NCBI RefSeq assembly: GCF_949987515.2
Contig: NC_082683.1
Location: 128,550,582 to 128,614,581, forward strand
Source: Delphinus delphis
Lineage: Eukaryota > Chordata > Mammalia > Artiodactyla > Delphinidae
Direction: 5' to 3'
DNA length: 64,000 nt
In this document: positions 44,240-55,779 of the stretch, piece by piece
Position numbering within the stretch: the stretch's first letter is position 1
Layout of the letters: every line of letters starts with the position of its first letter
Position numbers and translations under genes: made by a program
The notes under the pieces: model-generated
Databases searched by the model: none
Told to the model about the DNA's origin: nothing
The model's input: the letters and a program-made list of their open reading frames with translations, nothing else

Positions 44240-45325
44240 TATTTACCAACTGCTACAATGCTGCATTTTCCAGGATAGTCTCTGATTCTAGTATGCTGCC
44301 TAATCTTTATGGGCCTATTTTTTGTAGGTCCTATTTTGAGGTTTGGAAACCTCAGGTTTGTATAATATGATCCCAGGTTTCAAGGAACCTTCCATTCTGT
44401 GGTTGTAGGGCAGAACCACAAAACAAAAACCAGAAGACTGTGAATAAAAAGGGTCAGTCTGATCAATACAGATAAGAGCATTATATCATTTCAGAGTAAT
44501 TTAGGGTTGGGAAGGCAGGGAAATCTCACTTTGAAGTGATATCAAAGTCAAGGCCTTAGCATATATTCTACCCATTCAGATTTTTAAAGTAATAAACTTG
44601 TTAACATCTTAAGGGATATATTGTCTCGGAGCTGGGGAGACTTGATGGGTCTGGAGGAGGATGTTCTCAGCATGGTGAGTCTACTTTCTGCAGGCCTGTA
44701 GGCTGCTTGATGCTAGCTGGTGGAGCTCAGTGTGGCCCACATAATCCATAGGGAGTCATGTGCTTCCAGCTCACAGTGAGCCTGGTGTGAAGCGGAAGTG
44801 ATGACAGAGGTGGTAAAGCCACTAAGTTGGCTTACTCATTGCGAGGGTGAAATTCAAGGTCAGTCAGCTTCTGTTATTCCAGCAACCCATCCCCACTTCC
44901 TCTTGGTGAATAAATCACACAACATGCAGCGCTTGAGTTGGGGAGGACTGAAAGAACACTAGAAAGGAGGTTAAAATGCCTACGTTCTGACTCTGCTTCC
45001 AGTGCACCAAGATTCCTGGGCAGTTTGTTTATTTTGTCAATTAATTAGGGTGCTGGATGGTAGGGAATTTTGTCAGTCAACTATGTGCACACAGTAAATA
45101 CTGTTTCTGAGGCAAAGGTAACTTTTTGTAAAATGTAGTTGTAAAAGTTCCATTATATTCCATTGCCAAAGAAACATTAAGAACTTTGTATAGCTGTAGA
45201 AAAAGCAACTAATTTTTTAAAAAATAAACATTCCAAAGTCAGCAAAAACAAAACAAAACAACTTTTGCTTTGCTACATGCGAAAGAAGGTGACTAGAGCA
45301 GGTGGGTGGTTTTATGCTTTTAAAA
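44240..45325. other. unassigned sequence
   Basis: No gene or transposon recognised. GC is somewhat higher at 44600-44900. Confidence 0.4.
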
Positions 45326-45336
45326 AATAATGGTAG

Positions 45337-45637
45337 GGCTTCCCTGGTGGTGCAGTGGTTAAGAATCCACCTGCCAATGCAGGGGACATGGGTTCGAGCC
45401 CTGGTCCGGGAAGATCCCATATGCCACAGAGCAACTGAGCCTGTAAGCCACAACTACTGAGCCCTTATGCCTAGAGCCCATGCTCCACAACAAGAGAAGC
45501 CATCGCAATGAGAAGCCCGCGCACCACAACGAAGAGCGACCCCTGCTCGCCCCAACTAGAGAAAGCCCGTGTGCAGCAACAAAGACCCAACACAGCCAAA
45601 AATAAATTAAATAAATAAATTTATTTTTAAAAGTAAT
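45337..45637 (+). mobile_element. CHR-related SINE, long type
   Basis: Plus-strand copy with head GGCTTCCCTGGTGGTGCAG, a B-box-like GGTTCGAGCCC, and an extended 3' body through AACTAGAGAAAGCCCGTGTG and CAACACAGCCAAAAATAAAT. The target duplication AATAATGGTAG is at 45326-45336 and 45638-45648. It is more diverged than the standard CHR copies. Confidence 0.93.
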
Positions 45638-45648
45638 AATAATGGTAG

Positions 45649-45944
45649 CCTTTTATCAGTAAAATCTTACACAAAGCCATGGTGTATAAAACAGTCAAAG
45701 CAGAGCCACGCTGGTTGAAGTGGGCAGCAAACTCTATGTAGCTTCCTCTGCAGAGAGCCTGAGGGCACCGCATAACAGAATCCGAAACTGCTAACCTCCA
45801 CACATCCACAATGACTTCTGGCTCTGACATTCTATGAGGAAGAAATGTTCCCAATTTTCTTTTTTTTTTTTTTACAAGGAAATATTTTATTCTACTTTTC
45901 TGATATGAATAAAAGGAAAGGCAGTATATAATACAGCATGGTCA
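45649..45944. other. unassigned sequence next to L1 tail
   Basis: Contains a minus-strand open frame (45627-45854, partly SINE) with no domain I recognise and a T run at 45861-45873. Confidence 0.35.
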
Positions 45945-45960
45945 TGTGTTTTTGTTTTTT

Positions 45961-46253
45961 TTTTTTTTTTTTTTAAATTTTATTTATTTATGGCTGTGTT
46001 GGGTCTTCGTTTCTGTGCGAGGACTTTCTCTAGTTGCGGCAAGTGGGGGCCACTCTTCATCACGGTGCGCGGGCCTCTCACTATCGCGGCCTCTCCCGTT
46101 GTGGAGCACAGGCTCCAGACGCACAGGCTCAGTAATTGTGGCTCACGGGCCTAGCTGCTCCGCGGCATGTGGGATCTTCCCGGACAAGGGCTCGAACCCG
46201 TGTCCCCTGCATTGGCAGGCAGACTTTCAACCACTGCGCCACCAGGGAAGCCC
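45961..46253 (-). mobile_element. CHR-related SINE, long type, in the L1 tail
   Basis: Minus-strand copy of the long SINE type. Target duplication TGTGTTTTTGTTTTTT at 45945-45960 and 46254-46269. It landed in the T-rich (sense poly(A)) tail of the long L1 that follows. It faces the SINE at 45337-45637 in opposite orientation. Confidence 0.93.
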
Positions 46254-46639
46254 TGTGTTTTTGTTTTTTAACACCTGTATTGGAGTATAAACGCTTTACA
46301 ATGGTGTGTTAGTTTATGCTTTAAAACAAAATGAATCAGCTATACATATACATATATCCCCATATCTCCTTCCTCTTGCATCTCCCTCCCACCCTCCCTA
46401 TCCCACCCCTCTAGGTGGACACAAAGCACCGAGCTCATCTCCCTGTGCTATGCAGCTGCTTCCCGCTAGCTATCTATTTACTATTTGGTAGTGTATATAT
46501 GTCCATGCCACTCTCTCACTTCGGCCCAGCTTACACTTCCCCCTCCCTGTGTCCTCAAGTCCATTCTCTACGTCTGTGTCTTCATTCCTGTCCTGCCTCT
46601 AGGATCTTCAGAACCATTTTTTTGTTGTTGTTTTTGAGA

Positions 46640-49600
46640 TTCCATATATATGTGTTAGCATACAGTATTTGTTTTTCTCTTTCTGACATACTTCACTCTG
46701 TATGACACTATCTAGGTCCATCCACCTCATGACAAATAATTCAATTTCGTTTCTTTTTATGGCTGAGTAATATTCCATTGTATATATGTGCCACATCTTC
46801 TTTATCCATCCTTCTGTCAATGGCTATTGTAAATAGTGCTGCAATGAACATTGTGATGCATGACTCCTTTTGAATTATGGTTTGTTCAGGGTATATGCCC
46901 AGTAGTGGGATTGCTGGGTCATATGGTAGTTCTGGTTTTTGATCTTTAAGGAACCTCCATACTGTGTTTCATAGTCACTGTATCAATTTACATTCCCACC
47001 AACAGTGCAAGAAGGTTCCCTTTTCTCTACACCCTCTCCAGCATTTATTGTTTGCAGATTTTTTGATGATGGCCATTCTGAATGGTGTGAGGTGATACCT
47101 CATTGTAGTTTTGATTTGCATTTCTCTAATGATTAGTGATGTTGAGCATCCTTTCATGTGTTTTTTGGCACTCTGTATATCTTCTTTGGAGAAATGTCTA
47201 TTTACATCTTCTGCCCATTTCTGGATTAGGTTATTTGTTTTTTCGATATTGAGATGCTTGTAAATTTAGGAGATTAATCCTTTGTCAGTTGCTTCATTTG
47301 CAAATATTTTCTCCCATTCTGAGGGTTGTCTTTTCATCTTGTTTATGGTTTCCTTTGCTGTGCAGAAGCTTTTAAGTTTCATTAGGTCCCATTTGTTTAT
47401 TTTTATTTCCATTTCTCTAGGAGGTGGGTCAAAAGGATCTTGCTGTGATGTATGTCATAGAGGGTTTTGCCTGTGTTTTCCTCTAAGAGTTTTGTAGTGT
47501 CTGGTCTTACAATTAGGTCTTTAATCCATTTTGAGTTTATTTTTGTGTATGGTGTTAGGGAGTGTTCTAATCTCATTCTTTTACATGTAGCTGTCCAGTT
47601 TTCCCAGCACCACTTATTGAAGAGGCTGTCTTTTCTCCACTGTATATGCTTGCCTCCTTTATCAATGACAAGGTGACCATATGTGTGTGGGTTTATGTCT
47701 GGGCTTTCTATCCTATTCCATTGATCTATATTTCTGTTTTTGTGCCAGTACCATACTGTCTTGATTACTGTAGCTTTATAGTATAGTCTGAGGTCAGGGA
47801 GCCTGATTCCTCCAGCTCAGTTTTCTCAAGATTGCTTTGGCTATTCGGGGTCTTTTGTGTTTCCATACAAATAGTGACATTTTTTGTTCTACTTCTGTGA
47901 AAAATGCCATTGGTAGTTAGGGATTGCATTGAATCTGTAGATTGCTTTGGGTAGTATAGTCATTTTCACAATGTTGATTCTTCCAACCCCAGTACATTGT
48001 ATATCTCTCCATCTGTTTGTATCATCTTTAATTTCTTTCATCAGTGTCTTATAGTTTTCTGTATACAGGCCTTTTGTCTCCTTAGGTAGGGTTATTCGTA
48101 GGTATTTAATTCTTTTTGTTGCAATGGTAAATGGGATTGTTTCCTTAATTTCTTTTTCAGATTTTTCATCATTAGTGTATAGGAATGCAAGAGATTTCTG
48201 TGCATTAATTTTGTATCCTGCTACTTTACCAAATTAATTGATTAGCTTTAGTAGTTTTCTGGTAGCATCTTTAGGATTCTCTATGTATAGTATCATGTCA
48301 ACAGTGAAAGCTTTACTTCTTTTTTTCCAACTTGGATTCCTTTTATTTCTTTTTTTCTCTGATTGCTGTGCCTAAAACTTCCAAAACAGTGTTGAATAAT
48401 AGTGATGAGAGTGGGCAACCTTGTCTTCTTCCTGATCTTAGAGGAAATGGTTTCAGTTTTTCACCATTGGGAATGATGTTGGCTGTGGGTTTGGCAATAT
48501 GGCCTTTATTATGCTGAGGTCAGTTCCCTCTATGCCTATTTTCCGGAGAGTTTTTATCATAAATGAGTGTTGAATTTTGTTGAAAGCTTTCTCTGCATCT
48601 ATTGAGATGATCATATGGTTTTTCTCCTTCAATTTGTTAATATGGTGTATCACATTGATTTTCTGGCATATATTGGAGAATCCTTGCATCCCTGGAATAA
48701 ACCCCACTTGATCATGGTATATGATCCTTTTAATGTGCTGTTGGATTCTGTTTGCTAGTATTTTGTTGAGGATTTTTGCATCTATGTTCATCAGTGATAT
48801 TGGCCTGTAGTTTTCTTTTTTTGTGACATCTTTGTCTGATTTTGGTATCAGGGTGATGGTGGCCTCGTAGAAGGAGTTTGGGTGTGTTCCTCCCTCTGCT
48901 ATATTTTGGAAGATTTTGAGAAGGATAGGTGTTAGCTCTTCCCTAAATGTTTGCTAGAATTTGACTGTGAAGCCATCTGGTCCTGGGCTTTTGTTTGTTG
49001 GAAGATTTTTTTTTTTTTTGCGGTACACGGGCCTCTCACTGATGTGGCCTCTCCTGTTGTGGAGCAAAGGCTCCAGATGCACAGGCTCAGCGGCCATGGT
49101 TCACGGGCCCAGCCACTCCGCGTCATGTGGGATCTTCCTGGACTGGGGCACGAACCCGTGTCCCCTGCATCCACAGGCGGACTCTCAACCACTGCGCCAC
49201 CAGGGAAGCCCTGTTGGAAGATTTTAAATCACAGTTTGAATTTCAGTGCTTGTGATTGATCTGTTTATATTTTCTGTTTCTTTCTGGTTCAGTCTCAGGA
49301 GGTGGTGCTTTTCTAAGAATTTGTCCATTTCTTCCAGGTTGTCCATTTTATTAGCATATAGTTGATTGTAGTAATCTCTCTTGACCCTTTGTATTTCTGC
49401 AGTGTCAGTTGTTACTTCTCCTTTTTCATTTCTAATTCTGTTGATTTGAGTCTTCTCCCTTTTTTTCTTGAAGAGTCTGGCTACTGTTTTATCAATTTTG
49501 TTTATCTTCTCAAAGAACCAGCTTTTAGTTTTATTGATCTTAGCTATTATTTCCTTCATTTCTTTTTTATTTATTTCTGATCTGATCTTTATGATTTCTT

Positions 49601-50597
49601 TCCTTCTGCTAAATATGGGGTTTTTTTGTTCTTCTTTCTCTAATTGCTTTAGGTGTAAAGTTAGGTTGTTTATTTGAGGTATTTCACATTTCTTGAGGTA
49701 GGATTGTATTGCTATAAACTTCCCTCTTAGAACTGCTTTTGTTGCCTCTCATAGGTTTTGGGTCATCCTGTTTTCATTTTGTTTCTAGGTATTTTTTGAT
49801 TTCCTCTTTGATTTCTTCAGTGATCTCTTGGTTATTTAGTAGTGTATTATTTAGCCTCCATTTGTTTGTATTTTTCACATGTATTTTCCTGTAATTGATA
49901 TCTAGAATCATAGCATTGTGGTCAGAAAAGATACTTGATACAATCTCAATTTTCTTAAATTTAACAAGGCTTGATGTGACCCAATATATGATATATCCTG
50001 GAGAATGTTCCATGAGCACTTGAGAAGAAAGTGTATTGTGTTGTTTGGATAGAATGTCCTATAAATATCAATTAAGTTCATCCTGTTTAAAGTATCATTT
50101 AAAGCTTGTGTTTCCTTATTTATTTTCATTTTGGATGATCTGTCCATTGATGAAAGTGGGGTGTTAAAGTCCCCTACTATGATTGTGTTACTGTCGATTT
50201 CCCCTTTTATGGCTATTAGCATTTGCCTATATATTGAGGTGCTCCTATGTTGGGTGCATAAATATTTACAATTTTTATATCTTCTTCTTGGATTGATCCC
50301 TTGATCATTATGTAGTGTCCTTCCTTGTCTCTTGTAATAGTCTTTATTTTGAAGTCTGTGTTTTTCTGACATGAGAATTGCTACTCCAGCTTTCTTTTGA
50401 TTTCCATTTGCATGGAATATCTTTTTCCATCCCATCACTTTCAATCTGTATGTGTCCCTGTCTAAACTGGGTCTCTTATAGACAGCATATATATGGATCA
50501 TGTTGTTGTATCCATTCAGCCAGTCTATGTCTTTTGGTTGCAGCATTTAATCCATTTACATTTAAGTTAGTTATTGATATGTGTGTTCCTATTACTA
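46640..50597 (-). pseudogene. L1 ORF2 (endonuclease-RT) pseudogene, element A
   Basis: The start codon position reads ATA (sense AAAATAGTAATAGGAAC), where element B has ATG. The endonuclease part in the frame 49908-50546 keeps VGDFNTPLSSMDRSS, but its end, YIGSHQALL, is damaged. The RT part 48453-48791 keeps [17 protein letters not shown] text. At the active site the sequence CATGTCAACAGTGAAAG (about 48294-48310) lacks seven bases compared with the copy at 35061, removing the FADD box. The C-terminus lacks the usual stop after HIYGI and reads nine codons further. The SINE at 49010-49211 interrupts it. Confidence 0.9.
49010..49211 (-). mobile_element. CHR SINE in L1 ORF2
   Basis: Minus-strand copy with target duplication TGTTGGAAGATTTT at 48996-49009 and 49212-49225. 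It lies within the ORF2 of element A and so is younger than that L1. Confidence 0.96.
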
Positions 50598-50599
50598 TT

Positions 50600-51535
50600 T
50601 TCTTAATTGTTTTGGGTTTGTTATTGTAGATCTTTTCCTTCTCTTGTGTTTCCTGCCTAGAGAAGCTCGTTTAGGATTTGCTGTAAAGCTGGTTTGGTGG
50701 TGATGAATTCTCTTAGGTTTTGCTTGTCTGTAAAGGTTTTAATTTCTCCATCAAATCTGAATGAGATCCTTGCGGGGTAGAGTGATCTTGGTGTAGGTTT
50801 TTCTCTTTCATCACTTTAAATATGTCCTGACACTCCCTTCTAGCTTGCAGTGTTTCTGCTCAAAGACCCGCTGTTAACCTTATGTGGATTCCATTGCATG
50901 TTGTTTGTTGCTTTTCCCTTGCTGCTTTTAATATTTTTTCTTCGTATTTAATTTTTGGTAGTTTGATTAATATGTGTCTTGGCCTGTTTCTCCTTGCATT
51001 TTGTCCTATGGGACTCTCTGTGCTTCCTGGGCTTGATTGACTATTTCCTTTCCCATAGTAGGGAAGTTTTCAACTATAATCTCTTCCAATATTTTCTCAG
51101 TCCCTTTCTTTTTCTCTTCTTCTGGGACCCCTTTAATTCGAATGTTGGTGTATTTAATGTTGTCCCAGAAGTCTCTGAGACTGTCCTCAGTTCTTTTCAT
51201 TCTTTATTCTGCTCTGCAGTAGTTATTTCCACTATTTTATCTTCCAGGTCACTTATCCATTCTTCTGCCTCTCTTATTCTGCTATTGATTCCTTCTAGAG
51301 AGATTTTGTTATCATTTATTTTGTTGTTCATCATTGTTTGTTTGCTCTTTAGTTCTAGGTCCTTGTTTAGTGTTTCTTGTATTTTATTCATTCTATCTCC
51401 AAGATTTTGGATCATCTTTACTATCATTAGTCTGAATTCTTTTTCAGGTAGACTGCCTATTTCCTCTTCATTTGTTTATCTGGTGGGTTTTTTACCTTGC
51501 TCCTTCATCTGCTGTGTGTTTCTCTGTCTTCTCAT
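50600..51535 (-). pseudogene. L1 ORF1 pseudogene, element A
   Basis: The start ATG is at 51535 (sense AAAATGAGAAGACAGAG). The first 17 codons read MRRQRNTQQMKEQGKKP and then shift frame at an A run. A coiled-coil segment follows in another frame (51197-51427, MIVKMIQNLGDRMNKIQETL with heptad-like spacing). The start of the RNA-binding domain is at 51006-51200 (NIRIKGVPEEE). The C-terminal region reads to about 50600 with further breaks. The intact protein would be an RNA-binding trimer that coats L1 RNA; this copy cannot make it. Confidence 0.85.
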
Positions 51536-53995
51536 TTTGCTTAACTTACTGTGTTTGGGGTCTCCTTTTCGCAGGCTGCAGTTTCGTAGTTCCCCTTGTT
51601 TTTGGTGTCTTCCCCCAGTGGGTAAGGTTGGTTCAGTGGATTGTGTAGGCTTCCTGGTGGAGGGGACTGGTACTTGTGTTGGTGGATGAGGCTGTATCAT
51701 TCTGGTGGGCAGGACCACGTCCGGTGGTGTGTTTTGGGGTGTCTGTGAACTTATTATGATTTTTGGCAGCCTCCCTGCTAATGGGTGGGTCTGTGTACCT
51801 GTCTTGCTAGTTGTTTGGCATATGGTGTCCAGCACTGTAGCTTGCTGGTCGTTGAGTGGAGTTCGGTCCTATCGTTGAGATGGAGATGTCTGAGAGAGCT
51901 TTCACCATTTTATATTACATGAGATGGGGAGGTCTCTGCTGGACCAGTGTCCTGAACTTGGCTCTCCCACCTCAAAGGCTTGGGCCTGCCCCCCAGCTGC
52001 AGCACCATGACTCTCTTAGCCCCCTAGTTAAGAAGAAAAGGGAGGGAGAGAGAGAGAGCGAGAGAGAAAGAAAGAAAGGAGGGAGGGAGGGGGGGAGAGA
52101 GAGAGAGAAAGAAAGAAAGAAAAGAAAGAAAAAGAAAGAAGAGAAAGAAAGGAGGGAGGGAGAGAGAGAAAGAAAGAAAGGAGGGAGGGAGGGAGAAAGA
52201 GAGAAAGAAAGAAGGGAGGGAGGGAGGGAGAGAGAAAAAGACAGAAAGAGAGAAAGAAAAAAGAAAGAAAGAAAGAAAGGAGAGAGAGAGAAAGAAAGAA
52301 AGAAAGAAAGGAGGGAGGGTGGGAGGGAGGGGGAGAGAGAAAGAGAGAAAGAAATAAAGGAGGAGGGAGGGAGGGAGAGAGAGAGAGAGAAAGAAAGAAA
52401 GAAGGGAGGAAGGAAGGAAGGAAGGAAGAAAGAAAGAAAGGAAGAAAGGAAAGTTATTAAAATAAAATGTAAAAAATATTATTTAAAGTAAAAAAATAAT
52501 AAACAAAAGAAATAGAGAGCAACCAAAGCAAAAAACAAATCCACCAAGGATAACAAGTGCTAAAAACTATACTTAAAAAAAAAAAAAGGACAGACAGAAC
52601 CCTAGGACAAATGGTAAAAGCAAAGCTATGCAGACAGAATCACACAAAGAAGCATACATATACACACTCACAAAAAGAGGAAAAGGAAAAATATATATAT
52701 TAAAAAAAAAAAGGAAGAGAGCAGCCAAATCAATAAATAAATCTACCAATTATAATATGCTCTAAATACTAAACTAAGATAAACATAAAACCACAAACAA
52801 AATAGATGCAGAAAGCAAACCCCAAGTCTACAGTTGATCCCAAAGTCTACCGCCTCAATTTTGGGAAGATTCGTTGTCTATTCAGGTATTCCAGAGATGC
52901 AGGGTACACCATTTTGATTGTGGAGATTTAATCCACTGCTCCTGAGGCTGCATGGAGAGATTTCTGTTTCTCTTTGTTTGCAGAGCTCCTGGGGTTCAGC
53001 TTTGGATTTGGCCCTGACTCTGCATGTAGGTCGCCTGAGGGCATCTCTTCACTGCCCAGACAGGACAGGGTTAAAGTAATGGCTGATTAGGGGGCTCTGG
53101 CTCACTCAGGCCAGAGGGAGGCAGGGGTATGGAATGCAGCATGAGCCTGCGTTGGCAGAGGCTGGCGTGATTGTTGCAACAGCCTGAGGCATGCCATGTG
53201 TTCTCCTGGGGAAGTTGTCCCTGGATCACAGGACCCTGGCAGTGACAGGCTGCACAGGCTCCCGGGAGGGGAGGTGTGGATAGTGACCTGTGCTTTCACA
53301 TAGGATTCTTGGTGGCTGCAGCAGCAGCCTTAGCATCACATGCCCATCTCTGGAGCTCATTTAGGTGGTTCTCTGAATCCCCTCTCCTTGCACACCCCGA
53401 ATCAATGGTCTCTCGCCTCTTAGGCAGGTCCAGACTTTTCCCGGACTCCCTCCCGGCTAGCTGTGGCACACTTGCCCCCTTCAGGCTGTGTTCACACAGC
53501 CAATCCCAGTCCTCTCCCTGGGATCTGACCTCCGAAGCCAGAGCCTCAGCTCCAGCCCCCACCCACCCTGGTGGGTGAGCAGACAAGCCTCTCAGGCTGG
53601 TGAGTGCTGGTTGGCACCGATCCTCTGTGCAGGAATCTCTCTGCTTTGCCCTCTGCACCCCTATTGCTGTGTTCTCCTCCGTGGCTCCAAAGCTTCCCAC
53701 CAACGCACCCGCTGTCTCCACCAGTGAAGGGGCTTCCTAGTGTGTGGAAGCTTTTCCTCCTTCACAGCTCCGTCCCAGAGGTGCCAGTCCCATCCCTCTT
53801 CTTTTGTCTCTGTTGTTTCTTTTTTCTTTTGCCCTACCCAGGTACGTGGGGAGTTTGTTGCCTTTTGGGAAGTCTGAGGTCTTCTTCCAGAGTTCAGTAG
53901 GTGTTCTGTAGGAGTTGTTCCACATGTAGATATATTTTTGATGTATTTGTGGAGAGGAAGGTGATCTTCACGACTTATTCCTCCGCCATCTCGAA
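51536..53995 (-). promoter_or_regulatory. L1 5'UTR (internal promoter region), element A
   Basis: The sequence between the ORF1 start and the L1 5' end is about 2.46 kb. L1 5'UTRs act as internal RNA polymerase II promoters. This one is GC-rich near its start (about 53100-53750). It has two upstream sense frames: 53737-53925 (62 codons) and 53296-53721 (141 codons). An antisense purine tract lies at 52030-52460. Promoter activity cannot be judged by eye. Confidence 0.8.
52030..52460. repeat. 430-bp purine-only tract (GAAA/GGGA/GA)n in L1 5'UTR
   Basis: The plus strand is almost entirely purine, made of GAAA, GGGA and GA blocks with a quasi-periodic pattern of GGAGGGAGGGAG followed by AAAGAAAG. 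The plus-strand 211-codon open frame across it is Lys/Glu/Arg-rich and is a composition artefact. Confidence 0.97.
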
Positions 53996-54160
53996 GCTAT
54001 CTCATTATGGTTTGAGTAGCTCGTCTTTGTCCTTCTGGTTTCATGAGGGTATGAGAGCAGAGGAGAGGTACAAGAGAGTTCTATACCTCCAAGTGATCCT
54101 CTCTCTCCTCCTCTGTTAAGCAACAAAACAAAACAAATGAACATAACAAAAGAAGATACA

Positions 54161-54315
54161 GGGACTTCCCTGGGTGTCCAGTGGTTAAGACTTCATGCTT
54201 CTAATGCACGGGGCCTGGGTTTGATCCCTGGTCAGGGAGCTAAGATCCCATATGCCCTGTGATATGGCAAAAAATAAATAAATAAAAATAAATAAAACCG
54301 ATCTTTAAAAAAAAA
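54161..54315 (+). mobile_element. CHR-1-type short SINE
   Basis: Starts GGGACTTCCCTGGGTGTCC, with B-box-like GGTTTGATCCCTGG and GAGCTAAGATCCCATATGCC, then a TAAA-rich tail. It lacks the second half of the standard CHR body, like the tRNA-only SINEs of cetartiodactyls. Target duplication is not clear. Confidence 0.88.
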
Positions 54316-55429
54316 AGAAACTATAATATGTTTCCTGACAAGACACCAATCCTGTCTCCCTCACCCCCAGCTCCATGAAAGAGTAGGGGGAGTCTCTGTG
54401 CTCCTCTTTAAACCCTATTCCTAAACCCTAGAAGGATTAAGGCAGGAGATTGAAGTGTGGTCTGGGGGAGAACAGGAAACATCAGTGTATGAGATTAGGA
54501 ACTTCCAAGAGGGAAGAGCTGAGTGTTGACTTTGGAAGTTCAGCCTCTGCATCCTTGGACATCTTCCTCGGGGCCCCGGTGGTGGCTGGTCTGCATCATC
54601 CTCCCCACTCTAAGGGCATGATGTTAGAATTAATGAAATAATCCCTGGGTTTACTCAGAGACCGGGATGTATGCTGTCACAAAGTACAAGATATTGTGCA
54701 ATTCACTAATTTTCACAGGCCCCAAAATGAGGATTCTACTATCTACTTTACAGGAATTTCACTTTTTAAAAAGTTTAAAGTGCTGTAAAAATGTAAATAT
54801 GGTCTCTGGGATATTCTACCCCCTCTCTTCTTACCTTCTTTTATTTTCTTTTCCTCATTTTCTTATGTAGAAATGGGGGTAAAGGAAAGGGATTGTGTGA
54901 GTTTACTGGAAGTGGTAAGTAAAAGCAGAGAAGGAGAATAACCATTCTTCTCTTTTAAACATGCTAACCGCCCCTCCACTCAAGGCCTGTTTCTCTCTAG
55001 TTGAGGTGAATATATGTGTCTTCTCTATTTCCTAAAAACCTACTAAAAAAGAACTTTGGGGGTTTCTAAGCATTAGACAAAGTGTAAAGTATAAATGTTA
55101 CTTAGTTCAGTGTGGACTCAACGTAGTTAATGAAAACATAAAGAAGCTGGGATGTATTGTGTTCATTCAGCTAAATTCCAAGGACACATGTAGTCCCATG
55201 CTGAATCCACCTTAAAAAGAAAGAAATGTCTTATTCGATGTTAAGTCACTTGTCTAATTTGGGAAGATCTACAGAAGGCTCTTACTATAATGAGGTAACT
55301 GTTGGAGAAATCAGGCATGATATATATACAACTAACAAGGATTGGCTCTCATCTTAAAACCAGGAAGTTAGCCATAAAATATGTATAGATTCATAGAAGA
55401 ACTTTAGAGGAAAGGAAGCTTAGGTGTGT
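54316..55429. other. unassigned sequence
   Basis: No gene or transposon recognised. Confidence 0.4.
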
Positions 55430-55770
55430 CAAACCCAGTGGCTTCAACCAACAATCAATTATGTAACTCATGAAACTGCAATTTGGACAGGCCAGGCCTT
55501 CGTGGGGAAGGCTTGTCTCTGCTCCATGTGGCATCAGCTGAGGCTTCCTGGGAGCTGGGGATCCACTTGTAAGGTGGCTCACTCTCATGGCTGTCCAGTT
55601 AGTGATAGCTGTTGGCTGGGAGCTCAGCAGGGGCAGAAGGCAGGGGATCTCTGTTCCCTTCCCACTTGGGCTGCTCTATGGGTTGCATAGTGGCTGGGTT
55701 CAAAAACTCAGAAGCCTAAGAGACAAAAAATGGAAGCTGCCAGTTTCATAAGACCTGGAACTGGAAATAG
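55430..55770 (+). mobile_element. possible old mammalian repeat, family uncertain
   Basis: GCTCCATGTGGCATCAGCTG, GTGGCTCACTCTCATGGCTG, GTTGGCTGGGAGCTCAGC and CATAGTGGCTGGGTTC together feel like a dispersed mammalian repeat. I cannot name the family with confidence. Open frames across it are not supported as genes. Confidence 0.4.
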
Positions 55771-55779
55771 CCACAGCAG

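Larger units (their letters stand above)
46263..53995 (-). mobile_element. near-full-length L1 (element A)
   Basis: Minus-strand L1 with all parts in order: tail and 3'UTR (46263-46640), ORF2 (about 46640-50597), ORF1 (about 50600-51535), and a long 5'UTR (51536 to about 53995). The 5' end reads GAGATGGCGGAGGAATAAG in the sense direction, the usual start of cetartiodactyl L1 5'UTRs. One SINE lies in ORF2 and one in the tail. At about 7.7 kb it is longer than a typical L1, because of a purine-rich expansion in the 5'UTR and the SINE. Target duplications were not found. It is dead: ORF1, ORF2 and the RT active site are all broken. Confidence 0.93.

Noticed and set aside
45627..45854. 75-codon minus-strand open frame starting MGTFLPHRMSEPEVIV
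   Set aside because: It has a protein-like look but overlaps the end of a SINE and has no recognised domain or supporting signal.
50979..51689. 236-codon plus-strand open frame, hydrophobic and Ser/Phe-rich
   Set aside because: It is antisense to L1 ORF1 and the 5'UTR. The antisense of A-rich coding DNA is Phe- and Ser-rich and mimics membrane segments.
51856..52491. 211-codon plus-strand open frame rich in Lys, Glu and Arg
   Set aside because: It is the translation of the purine tract in the L1 5'UTR, antisense to the element. Such sequence almost never gives stop codons in these frames.
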